A stretch of DNA of 64,000 nucleotides from Variovorax sp. PBL-E5 (GTDB lineage Bacteria > Pseudomonadota > Gammaproteobacteria > Burkholderiales > Burkholderiaceae_C), in contig NZ_LR594671.1 in NCBI RefSeq assembly GCF_901827185.1, forward strand, positions 3,224,001 to 3,288,000, written 5' to 3'. The notes beneath the pieces were generated by a model. The model saw only the letters and a program-made list of their open reading frames with translations. It had not been told where the DNA came from and did not search any database. Below, one piece after another: positions 44,424-52,760 of this stretch. Every line of letters begins with the position of its first letter. Within the stretch, counting starts at the first letter, position 1. Made by a program: the position numbers and the translations under genes.

Positions 44424-45647
44424 ATGTCTTCATCCCCCGCCCGCCCTTCTCTCGGCCTCGTGCAGGTCCTGTTCTGCGGCGCCATGGTCGTCACGCTGTC
44501 GATGGGCATCCGCCATGGCTTCGGACTCTGGCTGCAGCCGATCACGCAGGAGCAGGGCTGGTCGCGGCAGACCTTCTCGTTCGCGATCGCGATCCAGAAC
44601 CTGGCCTGGGGCGTGATCGGCGTGTTCGCGGGCATGCTGGCAGACAAGCTGGGCGCGTTCCGGGTGCTGCTGATCGGCGCCGTGTGCTATGCGCTCGGGC
44701 TGGCCGGCATGGCGCTGTCGCCGACGCCGCTGCTGTTCACGCTGACGGCCGGCGTGCTGATCGGCGCGGCGCAGGCGGGCACCACCTACGCCGTCGTCTA
44801 TGGCGTGATCGGGCGGCAGATTGCGCCCGAGCGCCGCTCCTGGGCCATGGGCGTGGCGGCGTCGGCCGGCTCCTTCGGGCAGTTCCTCATGGTGCCGATC
44901 GAGGGCCAACTGATCTCGCGGCTCGGCTGGCACACGGCGCTGATCGTGCTCGCGATGATGGTGCTGGTGATCGTGCCGCTGGCCTTCGGCCTGCGCGAGC
45001 CGCGCAGCTCGGCCGCGGCCACCGTGCCACGCGAGCAGACGGTCGTGCGCGCGGTGGCCGAAGCCTTCCGCTACCCGAGCTTCGGCTTCCTGATGGCCGG
45101 CTATTTCGTCTGCGGCTTCCAGTTGGCGTTCATCGGCGTGCACATGCCGAGCTACCTGCGCGACAAGGGCCTCGGGCCCGAGGTCGCGAGCTATGCGCTG
45201 GCGCTGGTCGGGCTGTTCAATGTCTTCGGCTCCTACCTCGCGGGCATGCTGGGCCAGCGCTTCGCCAAGCGCAAGATCCTGGCCGTGATCTACCTGGGCC
45301 GCGCGATCGCGATCGCGCTCTTCATCGGGTTGCCGATCTCGCCGCTCTCGACCTATGTGTTCGCGGCGGTGCTCGGCTTCCTCTGGCTGTCGACGGTGCC
45401 GACCACCAACGCGCTGGTGGCGCAGATCTTCGGCGTGGCGCACCTGTCGATGCTGAGCGGCTTCGTGTTCCTGAGCCACCAGGTCGGCTCGTTCCTCGGC
45501 ATCTGGCTCGGCGGCTATCTCTACGACAGCACCGGCAGCTACGACATCCTGTGGTACATCGCCATCGCGCTCGGCGTGTTCGCCGCGCTGATCAATCTGC
45601 CGGTGCGGGAAAGCGCGATCGCACGGCCGATCGCGCAACCCGCCTGA
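44424..45647 (+). CDS. MFS transporter, oxalate/formate- or monocarboxylate-type
   Basis: The 407-residue protein has 12 predicted helices and major-facilitator motifs: GIRHGFGLWLQPITQEQGWS, then GVFAGMLADKLGAFRVLLIG (motif A type DKxG). The start and QEQGWSRQTFSFAIAIQNLA segment recall the OFA/monocarboxylate group of MFS carriers. The substrate is probably a small organic anion. ATG 44424 has only a weak CACGGG upstream. The small membrane gene at 45660 follows closely. Confidence 0.88.
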   Translation: MSSSPARPSLGLVQVLFCGAMVVTLSMGIRHGFGLWLQPITQEQGWSRQTFSFAIAIQNLAWGVIGVFAGMLADKLGAFRVLLIGAVCYALGLAGMALSPTPLLFTLTAGVLIGAAQAGTTYAVVYGVIGRQIAPERRSWAMGVAASAGSFGQFLMVPIEGQLISRLGWHTALIVLAMMVLVIVPLAFGLREPRSSAAATVPREQTVVRAVAEAFRYPSFGFLMAGYFVCGFQLAFIGVHMPSYLRDKGLGPEVASYALALVGLFNVFGSYLAGMLGQRFAKRKILAVIYLGRAIAIALFIGLPISPLSTYVFAAVLGFLWLSTVPTTNALVAQIFGVAHLSMLSGFVFLSHQVGSFLGIWLGGYLYDSTGSYDILWYIAIALGVFAALINLPVRESAIARPIAQPA

Positions 45648-45659
45648 GCCTGCACGACC

Positions 45660-45806
45660 ATGAACACGAAGCCGACGCTGCACCAACGCCTGCGCCATGC
45701 CGGGTGGCTGGCCGCAGCGGCGATCGTGCTGGCCGGCGTGTTCGCGCTCTACACCCGGCCGGCGTTCATGGTGACGCTGATCGACCAGTTCTGGGCCTGC
45801 TTTTGA
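45660..45806 (+). CDS. Small membrane protein, 48 residues
   Basis: The protein starts MNTKPTLHQRLRHAGWLAAA, has one membrane helix (AAAAIVLAGVFALYTRPAF) and ends [13 protein letters not shown] recall near-identical small proteins ending in DQ(L/F)WACF in Comamonadaceae, which supports it being a gene; its function is unknown. It lies 12 bp after the MFS gene, and its TGA overlaps the TTG start of the methyltransferase gene, so the two are probably translationally coupled. Confidence 0.75.
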   Translation: MNTKPTLHQRLRHAGWLAAAAIVLAGVFALYTRPAFMVTLIDQFWACF

Positions 45807-46339
45807 AGCACGCGACGCTCACGCCCTCGCCCTGGATCGTGCGCTGGTCGCACCTGCCCGCAGCCGATGCCGCGGTGCTCGACGTCGCCTGCGGCGCGGG
45901 CCGGCACATGCAGTGGTTCGCGCAACGCGGCCATGCGGTGACCGGCGTGGACCGCTCGCCGGAGGCCGTCGATGCGGCCGGCCGCTTCGGACACGCCGTG
46001 CTGGCCGACATCGAGGCCGGGCCATGGCCCTTCGCCGGCCAGCGCTTCGGCGCCGTGGTCGTGACCAACTACCTCTGGCGGCCGCGCCTGCCCGACATCG
46101 TCGCGGCGGTCGCGACCGGCGGCGTGCTGCTGTACGAAACGTTCGCAATGGGCAATGAGACCGTCGGCAAGCCGTCGCGACCGGATTTCCTGCTCGCGCC
46201 CGGCGAGTTGCTCGCCGCCTGTGCACCCTTGCGGGTGGTGGCCTACGAGGACGGCTTCCTGAGCGGGCCGGAGCGCTTCGTCCAGCGCATCGCGGCCGTG
46301 CGCCCGTCCGGCGCCGCGCCTGCGCGCCACCCCCTCTAG
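45803..46339 (+). CDS. Class I SAM-dependent methyltransferase
   Basis: The 178-residue protein has motif [21 protein letters not shown], motif [17 protein letters not shown], and post-motif [20 protein letters not shown] with [17 protein letters not shown], the pattern of TehB/UbiE-like small methyltransferases. TTG 45803 is taken as the start because it overlaps the preceding TGA (TTGA) and gives [17 protein letters not shown]. The substrate is unknown. Confidence 0.85.
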   Translation: MKHATLTPSPWIVRWSHLPAADAAVLDVACGAGRHMQWFAQRGHAVTGVDRSPEAVDAAGRFGHAVLADIEAGPWPFAGQRFGAVVVTNYLWRPRLPDIVAAVATGGVLLYETFAMGNETVGKPSRPDFLLAPGELLAACAPLRVVAYEDGFLSGPERFVQRIAAVRPSGAAPARHPL

Positions 46340-46446
46340 GGAAAGCCCGCACGGGCCTTCGCCGCCGGACCGTTCCGGCCCGCGCCGGGGCCGTCCGGCG
46401 GATCAGTAGAATGTGTACCTTTCGTGCAACCGACAAAGAGATTCCC

Positions 46447-47337
46447 TTGGAGCAACTGACAGGCAGCATCGTCGCGCTCGTCACGCCGATGCATGACGAC
46501 GGCAGTGTCGACTATCCCGCCTTGCGCCGGCTCATCGACTGGCACATCGACGAAGGCACCGATTGCCTCGGCGTGGTCGGCACCACGGGCGAGTCGCCGA
46601 CGGTCGATGTCGAAGAGCACTGCGAGATCATCCGCGTCTCGGTCGAGCAGGCCCGCGGGCGCGTGCCCATCATGGCCGGCTGCGGCGCGAATTCCACCAA
46701 GGAAGCGATCGAGCTCGCCAGGTTCGCCAAGGGCGTCGGCGCCGACTCGCAATTACAGGTCGTGCCCTACTACAACAAGCCGACGCAGGAAGGCCAGTAC
46801 CGGCACTTCAAGGCGATCGCCGAAGCGGTGGGTGACCTGCCGACCGTGCTCTACAACGTACCGGGCCGCACCGTCGCCGATATGGCGCACGACACCGTGC
46901 TGCGCCTCGCGCAGGTGCCCGGGATCATCGGCATCAAGGAAGCGACCGGCAACATCGAGCGTGCGCAGTGGCTGATCCGCGACCTGCCGAAGAATTTCGC
47001 CGTCTACTCGGGCGACGATCCGACCGCCGTGGCGCTGATGCTGTGCGGCGGCCAGGGCAACATCAGCGTCACCGCCAATGTCGCGCCGCGCAAGATGCAT
47101 GAGCTCTGCATGGCGGCGATCGCCGGCGATGCGAAGCGCGCGATGCAGATCCAGTTCGAACTGATGCCCCTGCACCGCCACCTGTTCGTCGAGCCCAACC
47201 CCATTCCCGTCAAGTGGGCCATGGCTCGCCTGGGCCTGTGCGGCGGCGCGCTGCGGTTGCCGCTCACCGAGCTCGGCGAAGCGAGCCGCCCGGTGGTCGA
47301 ATCCGCGCTGCGCGCGAGCGGCCTGCTCAAGGACTGA
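46447..47337 (+). CDS. dapA: 4-hydroxy-tetrahydrodipicolinate synthase
   Basis: The 296-residue TIM-barrel aldolase condenses pyruvate with aspartate semialdehyde in lysine and diaminopimelate synthesis. It shows [20 protein letters not shown], the catalytic Tyr in [13 protein letters not shown] and the Schiff-base Lys in [18 protein letters not shown] 46447 is preferred: it gives [15 protein letters not shown] at family length, with AAGAG seven bases upstream; the in-frame ATG 46411 overlaps a TAGAAT hexamer (46407-46412) that looks like a -10 box, and would add 12 odd residues. bamC follows by 113 bp. Confidence 0.93.
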   Translation: MEQLTGSIVALVTPMHDDGSVDYPALRRLIDWHIDEGTDCLGVVGTTGESPTVDVEEHCEIIRVSVEQARGRVPIMAGCGANSTKEAIELARFAKGVGADSQLQVVPYYNKPTQEGQYRHFKAIAEAVGDLPTVLYNVPGRTVADMAHDTVLRLAQVPGIIGIKEATGNIERAQWLIRDLPKNFAVYSGDDPTAVALMLCGGQGNISVTANVAPRKMHELCMAAIAGDAKRAMQIQFELMPLHRHLFVEPNPIPVKWAMARLGLCGGALRLPLTELGEASRPVVESALRASGLLKD

Positions 47338-47450
47338 GCCATCTTTACTCGCCGTACGCGAACGCCGGCAACCTTTTGCGCGGCCTGCGCTCTGAAAGAC
47401 GGGCGCTGCGGCCCATCGATAGATCGAACCATCCTCCAAGGAAGACGACG

Positions 47451-48533
47451 TTGAACACCATTTCGCGATTTGCACTGCTGGCACTGGTCACCAGCCTCGC
47501 TGCCTGCTCGGCCCTCGAAGGCGACAAGATCGACTACAAGAGCGCCGGCAAGGCACCCACGCTCGAAGTGCCGCCCGATCTCACGCAGCTGTCGCGCGAA
47601 AACCGCTATGCCGTGCCCGGTGGCACCGTCAGCGCCAATTCGTACCAGGCCGGCATTGCCAATGCGCCGGGCGTGCCGACCGCGGTCAGCTCCGTCGGCG
47701 ACGTGCGCATGGAGCGTTCGGGTTCCGAGCGCTGGATCGTCGTCGGCCGCACACCCGAGCAGCTCTGGGAACCGGTGCGCGACTTCTGGCAGGAGAACGG
47801 CTTTCTGCTCACCACCGACCAGCGCAACCTCGGGATCATGGAAACCGACTGGGCCGAGAACCGCGCCAAGCTGCCGCAGGACATCATCCGCAGCACGCTC
47901 GGCAAGATCGTCGACCCGATCTATTCGACCGGCGAACTCGACCGCTTCCGCACGCGCATGGAACGCACGCCCAACGGCACCGAGATCTTCGTCAGCCATC
48001 GCGGCATGCAGGAGGTCTACAGCACGTCGCGCCAGGACCAGACGGTGTGGCAGCCCCGGCCGAGCGACCCCGAACTCGAAGCCGAATTCCTGCGCCGCCT
48101 GATGGTCAAGCTCGGCGTCTCGCAGGAGCAATCGAAGATCCTGGCCGCGACCGCCGCGACGCCGCAGACATCGCGCGTCGCCAACGTCGGCGGCCAGCCG
48201 GTGGTGCAGATCAGCGAAGGCTTCGAGCGAGCATGGCGCCGCGTCGGCCTGGCACTCGATCGCACCGGCTTCACGGTCGAGGACCGCGACCGCAGCGCCG
48301 GCATCTACTTCGTGCGCTACGTGACGCCGGATCCGAACAAGAAGGAGCCCAGCTTCTTCGGCAAGATCTTCAGCAGCAGTTCTTCCAAGAACGAAGCGCC
48401 GCTCAAGTTCCGCATCCTGGTCAAGAGCCAGGGCGAAGCGAGCACGGTCTCGGTGTTGAACGAGGCGGGTGTGCCGGAGTCTTCGGCCAATGCACAACGA
48501 ATCGTTCAAGTCATCGCCGATGACCTGAAGTAG
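47451..48533 (+). CDS. bamC: Outer-membrane assembly lipoprotein BamC
   Basis: The 360-residue protein starts at TTG 47451 with AAGGAAG upstream and has a lipoprotein signal (RFALLALVTSLAAC with lipobox LAAC). The N-terminal lasso region (KAPTLEVPPDLTQLSRENRY) and two helix-grip domains (RWIVVGRTPEQLWEPVRDFW and QISEGFERAWRRVGLALDRT) are those of BamC/NlpB. It is a subunit of the BAM complex that folds outer-membrane proteins. Placement after dapA is the conserved order in proteobacteria. Confidence 0.9.
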   Translation: MNTISRFALLALVTSLAACSALEGDKIDYKSAGKAPTLEVPPDLTQLSRENRYAVPGGTVSANSYQAGIANAPGVPTAVSSVGDVRMERSGSERWIVVGRTPEQLWEPVRDFWQENGFLLTTDQRNLGIMETDWAENRAKLPQDIIRSTLGKIVDPIYSTGELDRFRTRMERTPNGTEIFVSHRGMQEVYSTSRQDQTVWQPRPSDPELEAEFLRRLMVKLGVSQEQSKILAATAATPQTSRVANVGGQPVVQISEGFERAWRRVGLALDRTGFTVEDRDRSAGIYFVRYVTPDPNKKEPSFFGKIFSSSSSKNEAPLKFRILVKSQGEASTVSVLNEAGVPESSANAQRIVQVIADDLK

Positions 48534-48548
48534 CGGCAACAAGTCCCC

Positions 48549-49325
48549 ATGCTGCGTTTTCGCAGTCTCGGGAGCGGCAGCACCGGCAACGCCACGGTGG
48601 TCGAAGCGGTCAGCGATGGCCGCACGTCGAGACTGCTGATCGACTGCGGCTTCGCGCTGCGGCATCTCGATGCACGGTTGGCGCGTGCCGGACTCGCTGC
48701 GGGCGACATCGATGCGATCTTCGTCACGCATGAACACGGCGATCACATCGGCTGCGCGCATGCGCTGTCGCGCCGCGATCGCATCCCGGTCTGGATGAGC
48801 GAAGGCACCTGGCTGGCGACCGGCGGGCGCGACTTCGAGGGACGGCTGAAGCTCGCGCGCGACGGCGCCGACATCCATGTCGGCGACCTCGTGGTGCAGC
48901 CGTTCACCGTGCCGCACGATGCGCGCGAACCGCTGCAATTGCGCTGCACCGACGGCGCGCGCTGCCTCGGCGTGCTGACCGACCTGGGCCACGCGACACC
49001 GCACGTGCTTGCGCAGTTGACGCGACTCGATGCCTTGCTGCTCGAGTTCAACCACGACAGCGACATGCTGGCCGCTTCGGCCTACCCGCCGTTCCTCAAG
49101 CTGCGCGTCGGCGGCAACTACGGCCACTTGTCGAATGCCGCCGCCGCGGCCATTGCACACGCGGTGCATCACGACGGCTTGCGGCATGTGCTGGCGGCCC
49201 ATCTGAGCGAACAGAACAACCGTCCCGACATCGTTCGACGCATGCTGGCCGATGCGCTGGGTGCGCATGAGGACGAGATGCTCGCCGCGAACGCCGCGGA
49301 CGGATCACCCTGGCTCGATCTTTGA
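48549..49325 (+). CDS. MBL-fold metallo-hydrolase (YycJ-like)
   Basis: The 258-residue protein starts MLRFRSLGSGSTGNATVVEA and has the metallo-beta-lactamase motif VTHEHGDHIGCAHAL, LTDLGHATPHV and FNHDSDML, as in YycJ-type single-domain hydrolases, whose members include predicted 5'-exonucleases. It lies 15 bp after bamC in the dapA-bamC-MBL order that is typical of betaproteobacteria. Start ATG 48549. The true substrate is not known. Confidence 0.88.
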   Translation: MLRFRSLGSGSTGNATVVEAVSDGRTSRLLIDCGFALRHLDARLARAGLAAGDIDAIFVTHEHGDHIGCAHALSRRDRIPVWMSEGTWLATGGRDFEGRLKLARDGADIHVGDLVVQPFTVPHDAREPLQLRCTDGARCLGVLTDLGHATPHVLAQLTRLDALLLEFNHDSDMLAASAYPPFLKLRVGGNYGHLSNAAAAAIAHAVHHDGLRHVLAAHLSEQNNRPDIVRRMLADALGAHEDEMLAANAADGSPWLDL

Positions 49326-49332
49326 GGCCATG

Positions 49333-49357
49333 AAAAAAGGCCGCCCGAAGGCGGCCT
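49333..49357 (-). terminator. Rho-independent terminator of the small lipoprotein gene
   Basis: On the minus strand AGGCCGCC-TTCG-GGCGGCCT is followed by TTTTT, a perfect 8-bp stem with a U tail. It lies 30 bp after the stop of the lipoprotein gene. On the plus strand it has no U tail. Confidence 0.88.
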
Positions 49358-49387
49358 GCGTCGAAACGCTGATGCGCGTGAAGCGAC

Positions 49388-49651
49388 TCAGGGCTTCTTC
49401 GCTGCGTCGGTGGCCGCATTCGCTGCGTCGAGCGCGGAAGACGCACTGGACGAAGGCGCCATGGCCGAATCGGAAGCCGCGGGCGCCGGCATCGAGGACG
49501 AATCGGATGCAGCAGGTGCCATGGGCGCAGCGGGTGGCGTGACCTCGGCGGGCGGTGGCGTGCTGACGGCAGGTGCGGTCTCTTCCTTCTTGCCGCATGC
49601 GGTCAATGCAGCAGCGACGATCAAAGAGGCAAGCAGGACGGACTTCTTCAT
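49388..49651 (-). CDS. Small Ala/Ser/Pro-rich lipoprotein
   Basis: The 87-residue protein starts MKKSVLLASLIVAAALTAC, a lipoprotein signal with lipobox LTAC and a following GKKEE. The rest is low-complexity Ala/Ser/Pro (PAAPMAPAASDSSSMPAPAA) and probably extends from the membrane as a disordered chain. ATG 49651 has AAGGAGC upstream and a TAGAAT hexamer about 45 bp away. Ends with a strong terminator, so it is a one-gene transcript. No function is known. Confidence 0.75.
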   Translation of the reverse strand: MKKSVLLASLIVAAALTACGKKEETAPAVSTPPPAEVTPPAAPMAPAASDSSSMPAPAASDSAMAPSSSASSALDAANAATDAAKKP

Positions 49652-49745
49652 TTAGTGGGCTCCTTAGGGTGAAGATCTGGAACGGAAAATTCTAGACCTC
49701 CACCCTCGCCGGACTATGTCTGGGCCGATGATTCGCGGCATTGGC

Positions 49746-50255
49746 TTACAAACCGAGCGTCGTTGCCGGAAATCCCGGTTTCGCATGGCGAAGGCACTCG
49801 TCGAGCCGCTCGCGAAGCGCCCGGCGGCCTTCGGGCTCGCGGCCGCAAACGCCTCGGCCGTGCTCGATGTCGATGCGGTTCAGGAACCAGGACGGCGTCC
49901 AGATCGCGCTCGGCACCTGCGGCAGGCCGGGCCCCTCGCAGGCACGGCATTCGATGATGTGGCTCCACATGCGGCGCCAATGGACGAAGCGCGCATGTTC
50001 GCGATCGAAGACATCGAAGCGCTGCGCCAGCAGAACGAGGCGGCGACCCGCCGACGCCCAGGCCTGCAGCGCATCGACGATGGCACGCTCACCGAGCGGC
50101 CAGTCGTCGAAGGCCGGATCGCTCAGCACGATCTCGCGCCAGTTCTGATGCGCAGCCGCGGCCAGCGCGGCGTGCACATGCGCATGGAATGCATGGCGGC
50201 CATCGACCGGACCTTCCGGCAGATCGATATTCGGAATTTCATTCTCATTCGGCAT
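49746..50255 (-). CDS. Conserved-type hypothetical protein downstream of the cupin gene
   Basis: The 169-residue protein starts MPNENEIPNIDLPEGPVDGR and has WREIVLSDPAFDDWPLGERA, LVLLAQRFDVFDREHARFVH, a CRAC pair and SAIWTPSWFLNRIDIEHGRG. There is no signal peptide or membrane segment. It overlaps the end of the cupin gene by 11 bp, so the two are likely one operon. I recall such proteins beside the cupin in Comamonadaceae, without a function. Confidence 0.75.
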   Translation of the reverse strand: MPNENEIPNIDLPEGPVDGRHAFHAHVHAALAAAAHQNWREIVLSDPAFDDWPLGERAIVDALQAWASAGRRLVLLAQRFDVFDREHARFVHWRRMWSHIIECRACEGPGLPQVPSAIWTPSWFLNRIDIEHGRGVCGREPEGRRALRERLDECLRHAKPGFPATTLGL

Positions 50256-51381
50256 GCAACCACCCCGCTTCGCACCAGTCGCCCAACAAGGCCAACGCGT
50301 CGTCGCTGGCGCCCTTCAGATCGCGCGCGCCGAGGGCGCGCTCGTCCGCCAGCCGACGCATGAGTTTCGCATCGCGCCCCGAGGCGCGAAAGCTTTCGCC
50401 GTTGATGTAGAGATGCCGCGCGTCATACAGCATGCGCGTGCGGCGGTCGAGCGCCACGGCATTCCATTCGGAAGGGAGTTCGCCCTGCTCGAACCAGACA
50501 CTGGCCTTGGGCTCCGTCATCGATTCACCCAGCGCGCGGTCGATCGCGTCAGCCTCCCGCAAGGCAGCCATCACCGCGTCGCGCGCAAAGGCCTGCAGCG
50601 CGGGCGGCATCGCGGCGGGCGCATCGAGCGCAGGTTGCGCGGGGTCGCGGTAATGCACGGCAGCCCGCGTGGCCTCTTCCAGCGCGTCGGCCTGTGCCTC
50701 CGCGATGCGCGCGAGCAGATCCGCACCGAGCGGGGCAGCGGCCGGCGAGCGCAATCCGATCGAACAGGTCATGCAATCGCCACCGACCGCGACGCCATCG
50801 TGCGCATAGCGCGGCGGCAGGTACAGCATGTCGCCGGGTTCAAGCACGAAGCTCTGCTCGGGCTCGAACTGCGCAAGGATCTTGAGCGGAACGTCCGGCT
50901 GCAGCCGAAGGTCGCGCTGCCTGCCGATCGACCAGCGGCGGCGCCCCTGGACCTGCAGCAGAAACACGTCGTAACTGTCGAAGTGCGGGCCGACGCCGCC
51001 CTCGTCGCTGGCATAGCTGATCATCAGATCGTCCAGGCGCGCATCAGGCACGAAACGGAACTGTTGCAACAGTTCGTAGGCGCGTTGGTGATGCAGATCG
51101 ACGCCTTGCACCAGCAGCGTCCAGCCCGGCTGTCCCGGCGAAGGCAAGGCCCGGCGTGCGAAGGGGCCGTGACGCAGCGTCCAGCCGCTCTTGCCGTGGC
51201 GAATCAGCCGCGACTCGACGCCCTCCTGCCCGGCCAGCGCGAACAGCGCCGCGCGCTCGATCGGCGGCGCCATGGCAGGCATCGCCTGGCGCACCAGCAA
51301 CGGCTTCTTCTGCCAGTGACGGCGCATGAACAGGCTTGCACTGAGGCCGCCGAGCAAAGACAAGGGTTGGTGAATCTCCAT
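50245..51381 (-). CDS. JmjC-type cupin, ribosomal-oxygenase-like (YcfD/RoxA)
   Basis: The 378-residue protein starts MEIHQPLSLLGGLSASLFMR and has the 2-oxoglutarate oxygenase fold: FMRRHWQKKPLLVRQAMP, the Fe-binding HFDSYDVFLLQVQGRRRW (HxD) and DMLYLPPRYAHDGVAVG with the second His. YcfD hydroxylates an arginine of ribosomal protein L16; this protein matches the family in length and layout. The C-terminal winged-helix-like part is present. ATG 51381 lies only 16 bp from the divergent slyD start, and its ribosome-binding site GGGGGAG is formed by the complement of the slyD leader. Confidence 0.85.
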   Translation of the reverse strand: MEIHQPLSLLGGLSASLFMRRHWQKKPLLVRQAMPAMAPPIERAALFALAGQEGVESRLIRHGKSGWTLRHGPFARRALPSPGQPGWTLLVQGVDLHHQRAYELLQQFRFVPDARLDDLMISYASDEGGVGPHFDSYDVFLLQVQGRRRWSIGRQRDLRLQPDVPLKILAQFEPEQSFVLEPGDMLYLPPRYAHDGVAVGGDCMTCSIGLRSPAAAPLGADLLARIAEAQADALEEATRAAVHYRDPAQPALDAPAAMPPALQAFARDAVMAALREADAIDRALGESMTEPKASVWFEQGELPSEWNAVALDRRTRMLYDARHLYINGESFRASGRDAKLMRRLADERALGARDLKGASDDALALLGDWCEAGWLHAE

Positions 51382-51404
51382 GGGAGAATTCTCCCCCATG
51401 GAAA
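51376..51404. promoter_or_regulatory. Palindromic spacer holding both start sites of the cupin and slyD genes
   Basis: Reading inward from both ends gives CCATGGGAGAATTCTCCCCCATGG: each strand offers a purine run (GGGAG or GGGGGAG) 9-11 bases before its ATG. Only 16 bp separate the two start codons, so the promoters must lie inside the other gene. The shape may be chance from overlapping Shine-Dalgarno sequences, or a hairpin that ties translation of the two. Confidence 0.6.
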
Positions 51405-51922
51405 TCTCAGAACAATGCGTGGTCGGCCTGACCTGGACCTTGAAGGACACCCTGGGCGAAGTCCTGGACGTGCTCGACGATCCGGTCGAATTCCTGGTCG
51501 GCGGCGACGACCTCTTCGACGCGATCGAAGCCGCACTGCTCGGCCATGAGCCGGGTGCGAGGGTCCAGCTCCAACTCGAACCCGAGCAGGCCTTCGGCGA
51601 CTTCAACGACCAGTTGCTGTTCCTCGAGCCGCGCACGCTGTTCCCCGAAGGCACCGAGGAAGGCATGACCTTCGACGGCGCCGCGCTGCCGCAGGGCGTG
51701 AACCCCGACATGCCCAAGGACGTGATCTACACCGTGAGCGAAATCTATCCCGAGCATCTGGTGCTCGACGGCAACCATCCCCTCGCCGGCATCGCGATCC
51801 GCCTCGACATCATGGTGAGATCGGTGCGCGAAGCGACAGAGGAAGAGATCGGCAAAGGCACCGCCGGCACAGGCTTTTTCAAAGTCCCGCCCATAGCCCC
51901 GGGCAACGACCTACTGCACTGA
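51398..51922 (+). CDS. FKBP-type peptidyl-prolyl isomerase (SlyD-like)
   Basis: The 174-residue protein starts MEISEQCVVGLTWTLKDTLG and has the FKBP core with PVEFLVGGDDLFDAIEAALL, the inserted-in-flap region GARVQLQLEPEQAFGDFNDQ, and EHLVLDGNHPLAGIAIRLDI (the SlyD NHPLAG motif). It lacks the metal-binding His-rich tail of E. coli SlyD. SlyD acts as a folding helper and prolyl isomerase in the cytoplasm. It starts 16 bp from the divergent cupin gene and ends before a perfect 12-bp hairpin. Confidence 0.88.
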   Translation: MEISEQCVVGLTWTLKDTLGEVLDVLDDPVEFLVGGDDLFDAIEAALLGHEPGARVQLQLEPEQAFGDFNDQLLFLEPRTLFPEGTEEGMTFDGAALPQGVNPDMPKDVIYTVSEIYPEHLVLDGNHPLAGIAIRLDIMVRSVREATEEEIGKGTAGTGFFKVPPIAPGNDLLH

Positions 51923-51948
51923 ACCGAACGAACCAACACGCCCAAAGA

Positions 51949-51976
51949 AAAGGCGCCGCTCAAAAGCGGCGCCTTT
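51949..51976 (+). terminator. Terminator hairpin after the slyD-like gene
   Basis: AAAGGCGCCGCT-CAAA-AGCGGCGCCTTT is a perfect 12-bp stem with a TTT end. It serves slyD on the plus strand and, being symmetric with AAA/TTT flanks, could also stop the minus-strand transcript that ends at 52074. Confidence 0.88.
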
Positions 51977-52073
51977 CGTGAAACGCCGCGGAACCGGCTT
52001 AGCCGGGCCGCCGGTGTTGCCCCCGGCAGGGGGAAGGCGTAGCGACACGAAGTGCGCGAAGCCTGGGGGCGAG

Positions 52074-52565
52074 TCAAAGTCTCGAGATCTGACCGTTGTC
52101 GATCCGCACGCGATCGCCGATGCGCAGATCGCCCGGCGTCGGAACATCGAAGGCCCGGTAGGCACCGTTGTCGGTCTGCACCGACACGCGATAGCTTTGA
52201 TAGGTGCGCGGGCCGTTCTGGTTGGCCTCGATGTTGTTGCCCAGCAGCGCGCCGCCGACCACGCCGAGTGCGGTGGCCGCGACACGGCCGTTGCCGCGTC
52301 CGATCTGGTTGCCGAGCACACCGCCGATCACGCCACCCGCCACGGCGCCGCCGCCGGTAGTACCGGTGCCACCGGTCTGACTCTGGAGCACTTCGATGTT
52401 GGCCACGCGGCCATATTCGACATAAGCGCCCTGGGCCTGGGGGTACGCGGGCTGGTAGGGATAGCGCGTGGTCTGATAGACCGGTGCCGGCGCGACGCAG
52501 GCCGTCAGCGTGGAGAGCGCAAGCACCGACGCGGTGATGGCAACAAGGCGAAACGAGATCTTCAT
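52074..52565 (-). CDS. Glycine-zipper 2TM lipoprotein
   Basis: The 163-residue protein starts MKISFRLVAITASVLALSTL and has a lipobox LTAC followed by VAPAPVYQTTRYPYQ. The middle holds the glycine zipper AVAGGVIGGVLGNQIGRGNG and VGGALLGNNIEANQNG, the SlyB/17-kDa-antigen type, and the end reads DVPTPGDLRIGDRVRIDNGQ. Such proteins sit in the outer membrane and some rise under envelope stress. ATG 52565 has GGAG upstream. Confidence 0.88.
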   Translation of the reverse strand: MKISFRLVAITASVLALSTLTACVAPAPVYQTTRYPYQPAYPQAQGAYVEYGRVANIEVLQSQTGGTGTTGGGAVAGGVIGGVLGNQIGRGNGRVAATALGVVGGALLGNNIEANQNGPRTYQSYRVSVQTDNGAYRAFDVPTPGDLRIGDRVRIDNGQISRL

Positions 52566-52760
52566 GGTGGGTACTCCTCGAAAAGGGCGCGATCGGGGTC
52601 TCGAAAGAAACCCCCGCACATGGGCTTTAACGCGTCCGGCGCCTTCGGGATGACGACCGGAACATGTTGAAACCTTCGACGATCCGCGCCATGGCCGGTT
52701 CCGCTCTTTACCTGTGGGTTACGGGCGCGGGCACGTGAAGGAGACCGCCTGCAGCGGGCT

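Noticed and set aside
46411..46446. ATG 46411 as the dapA start
   Set aside because: It overlaps a -10-like TAGAAT and adds 12 non-family residues; TTG 46447 gives the family length and has a ribosome-binding site.
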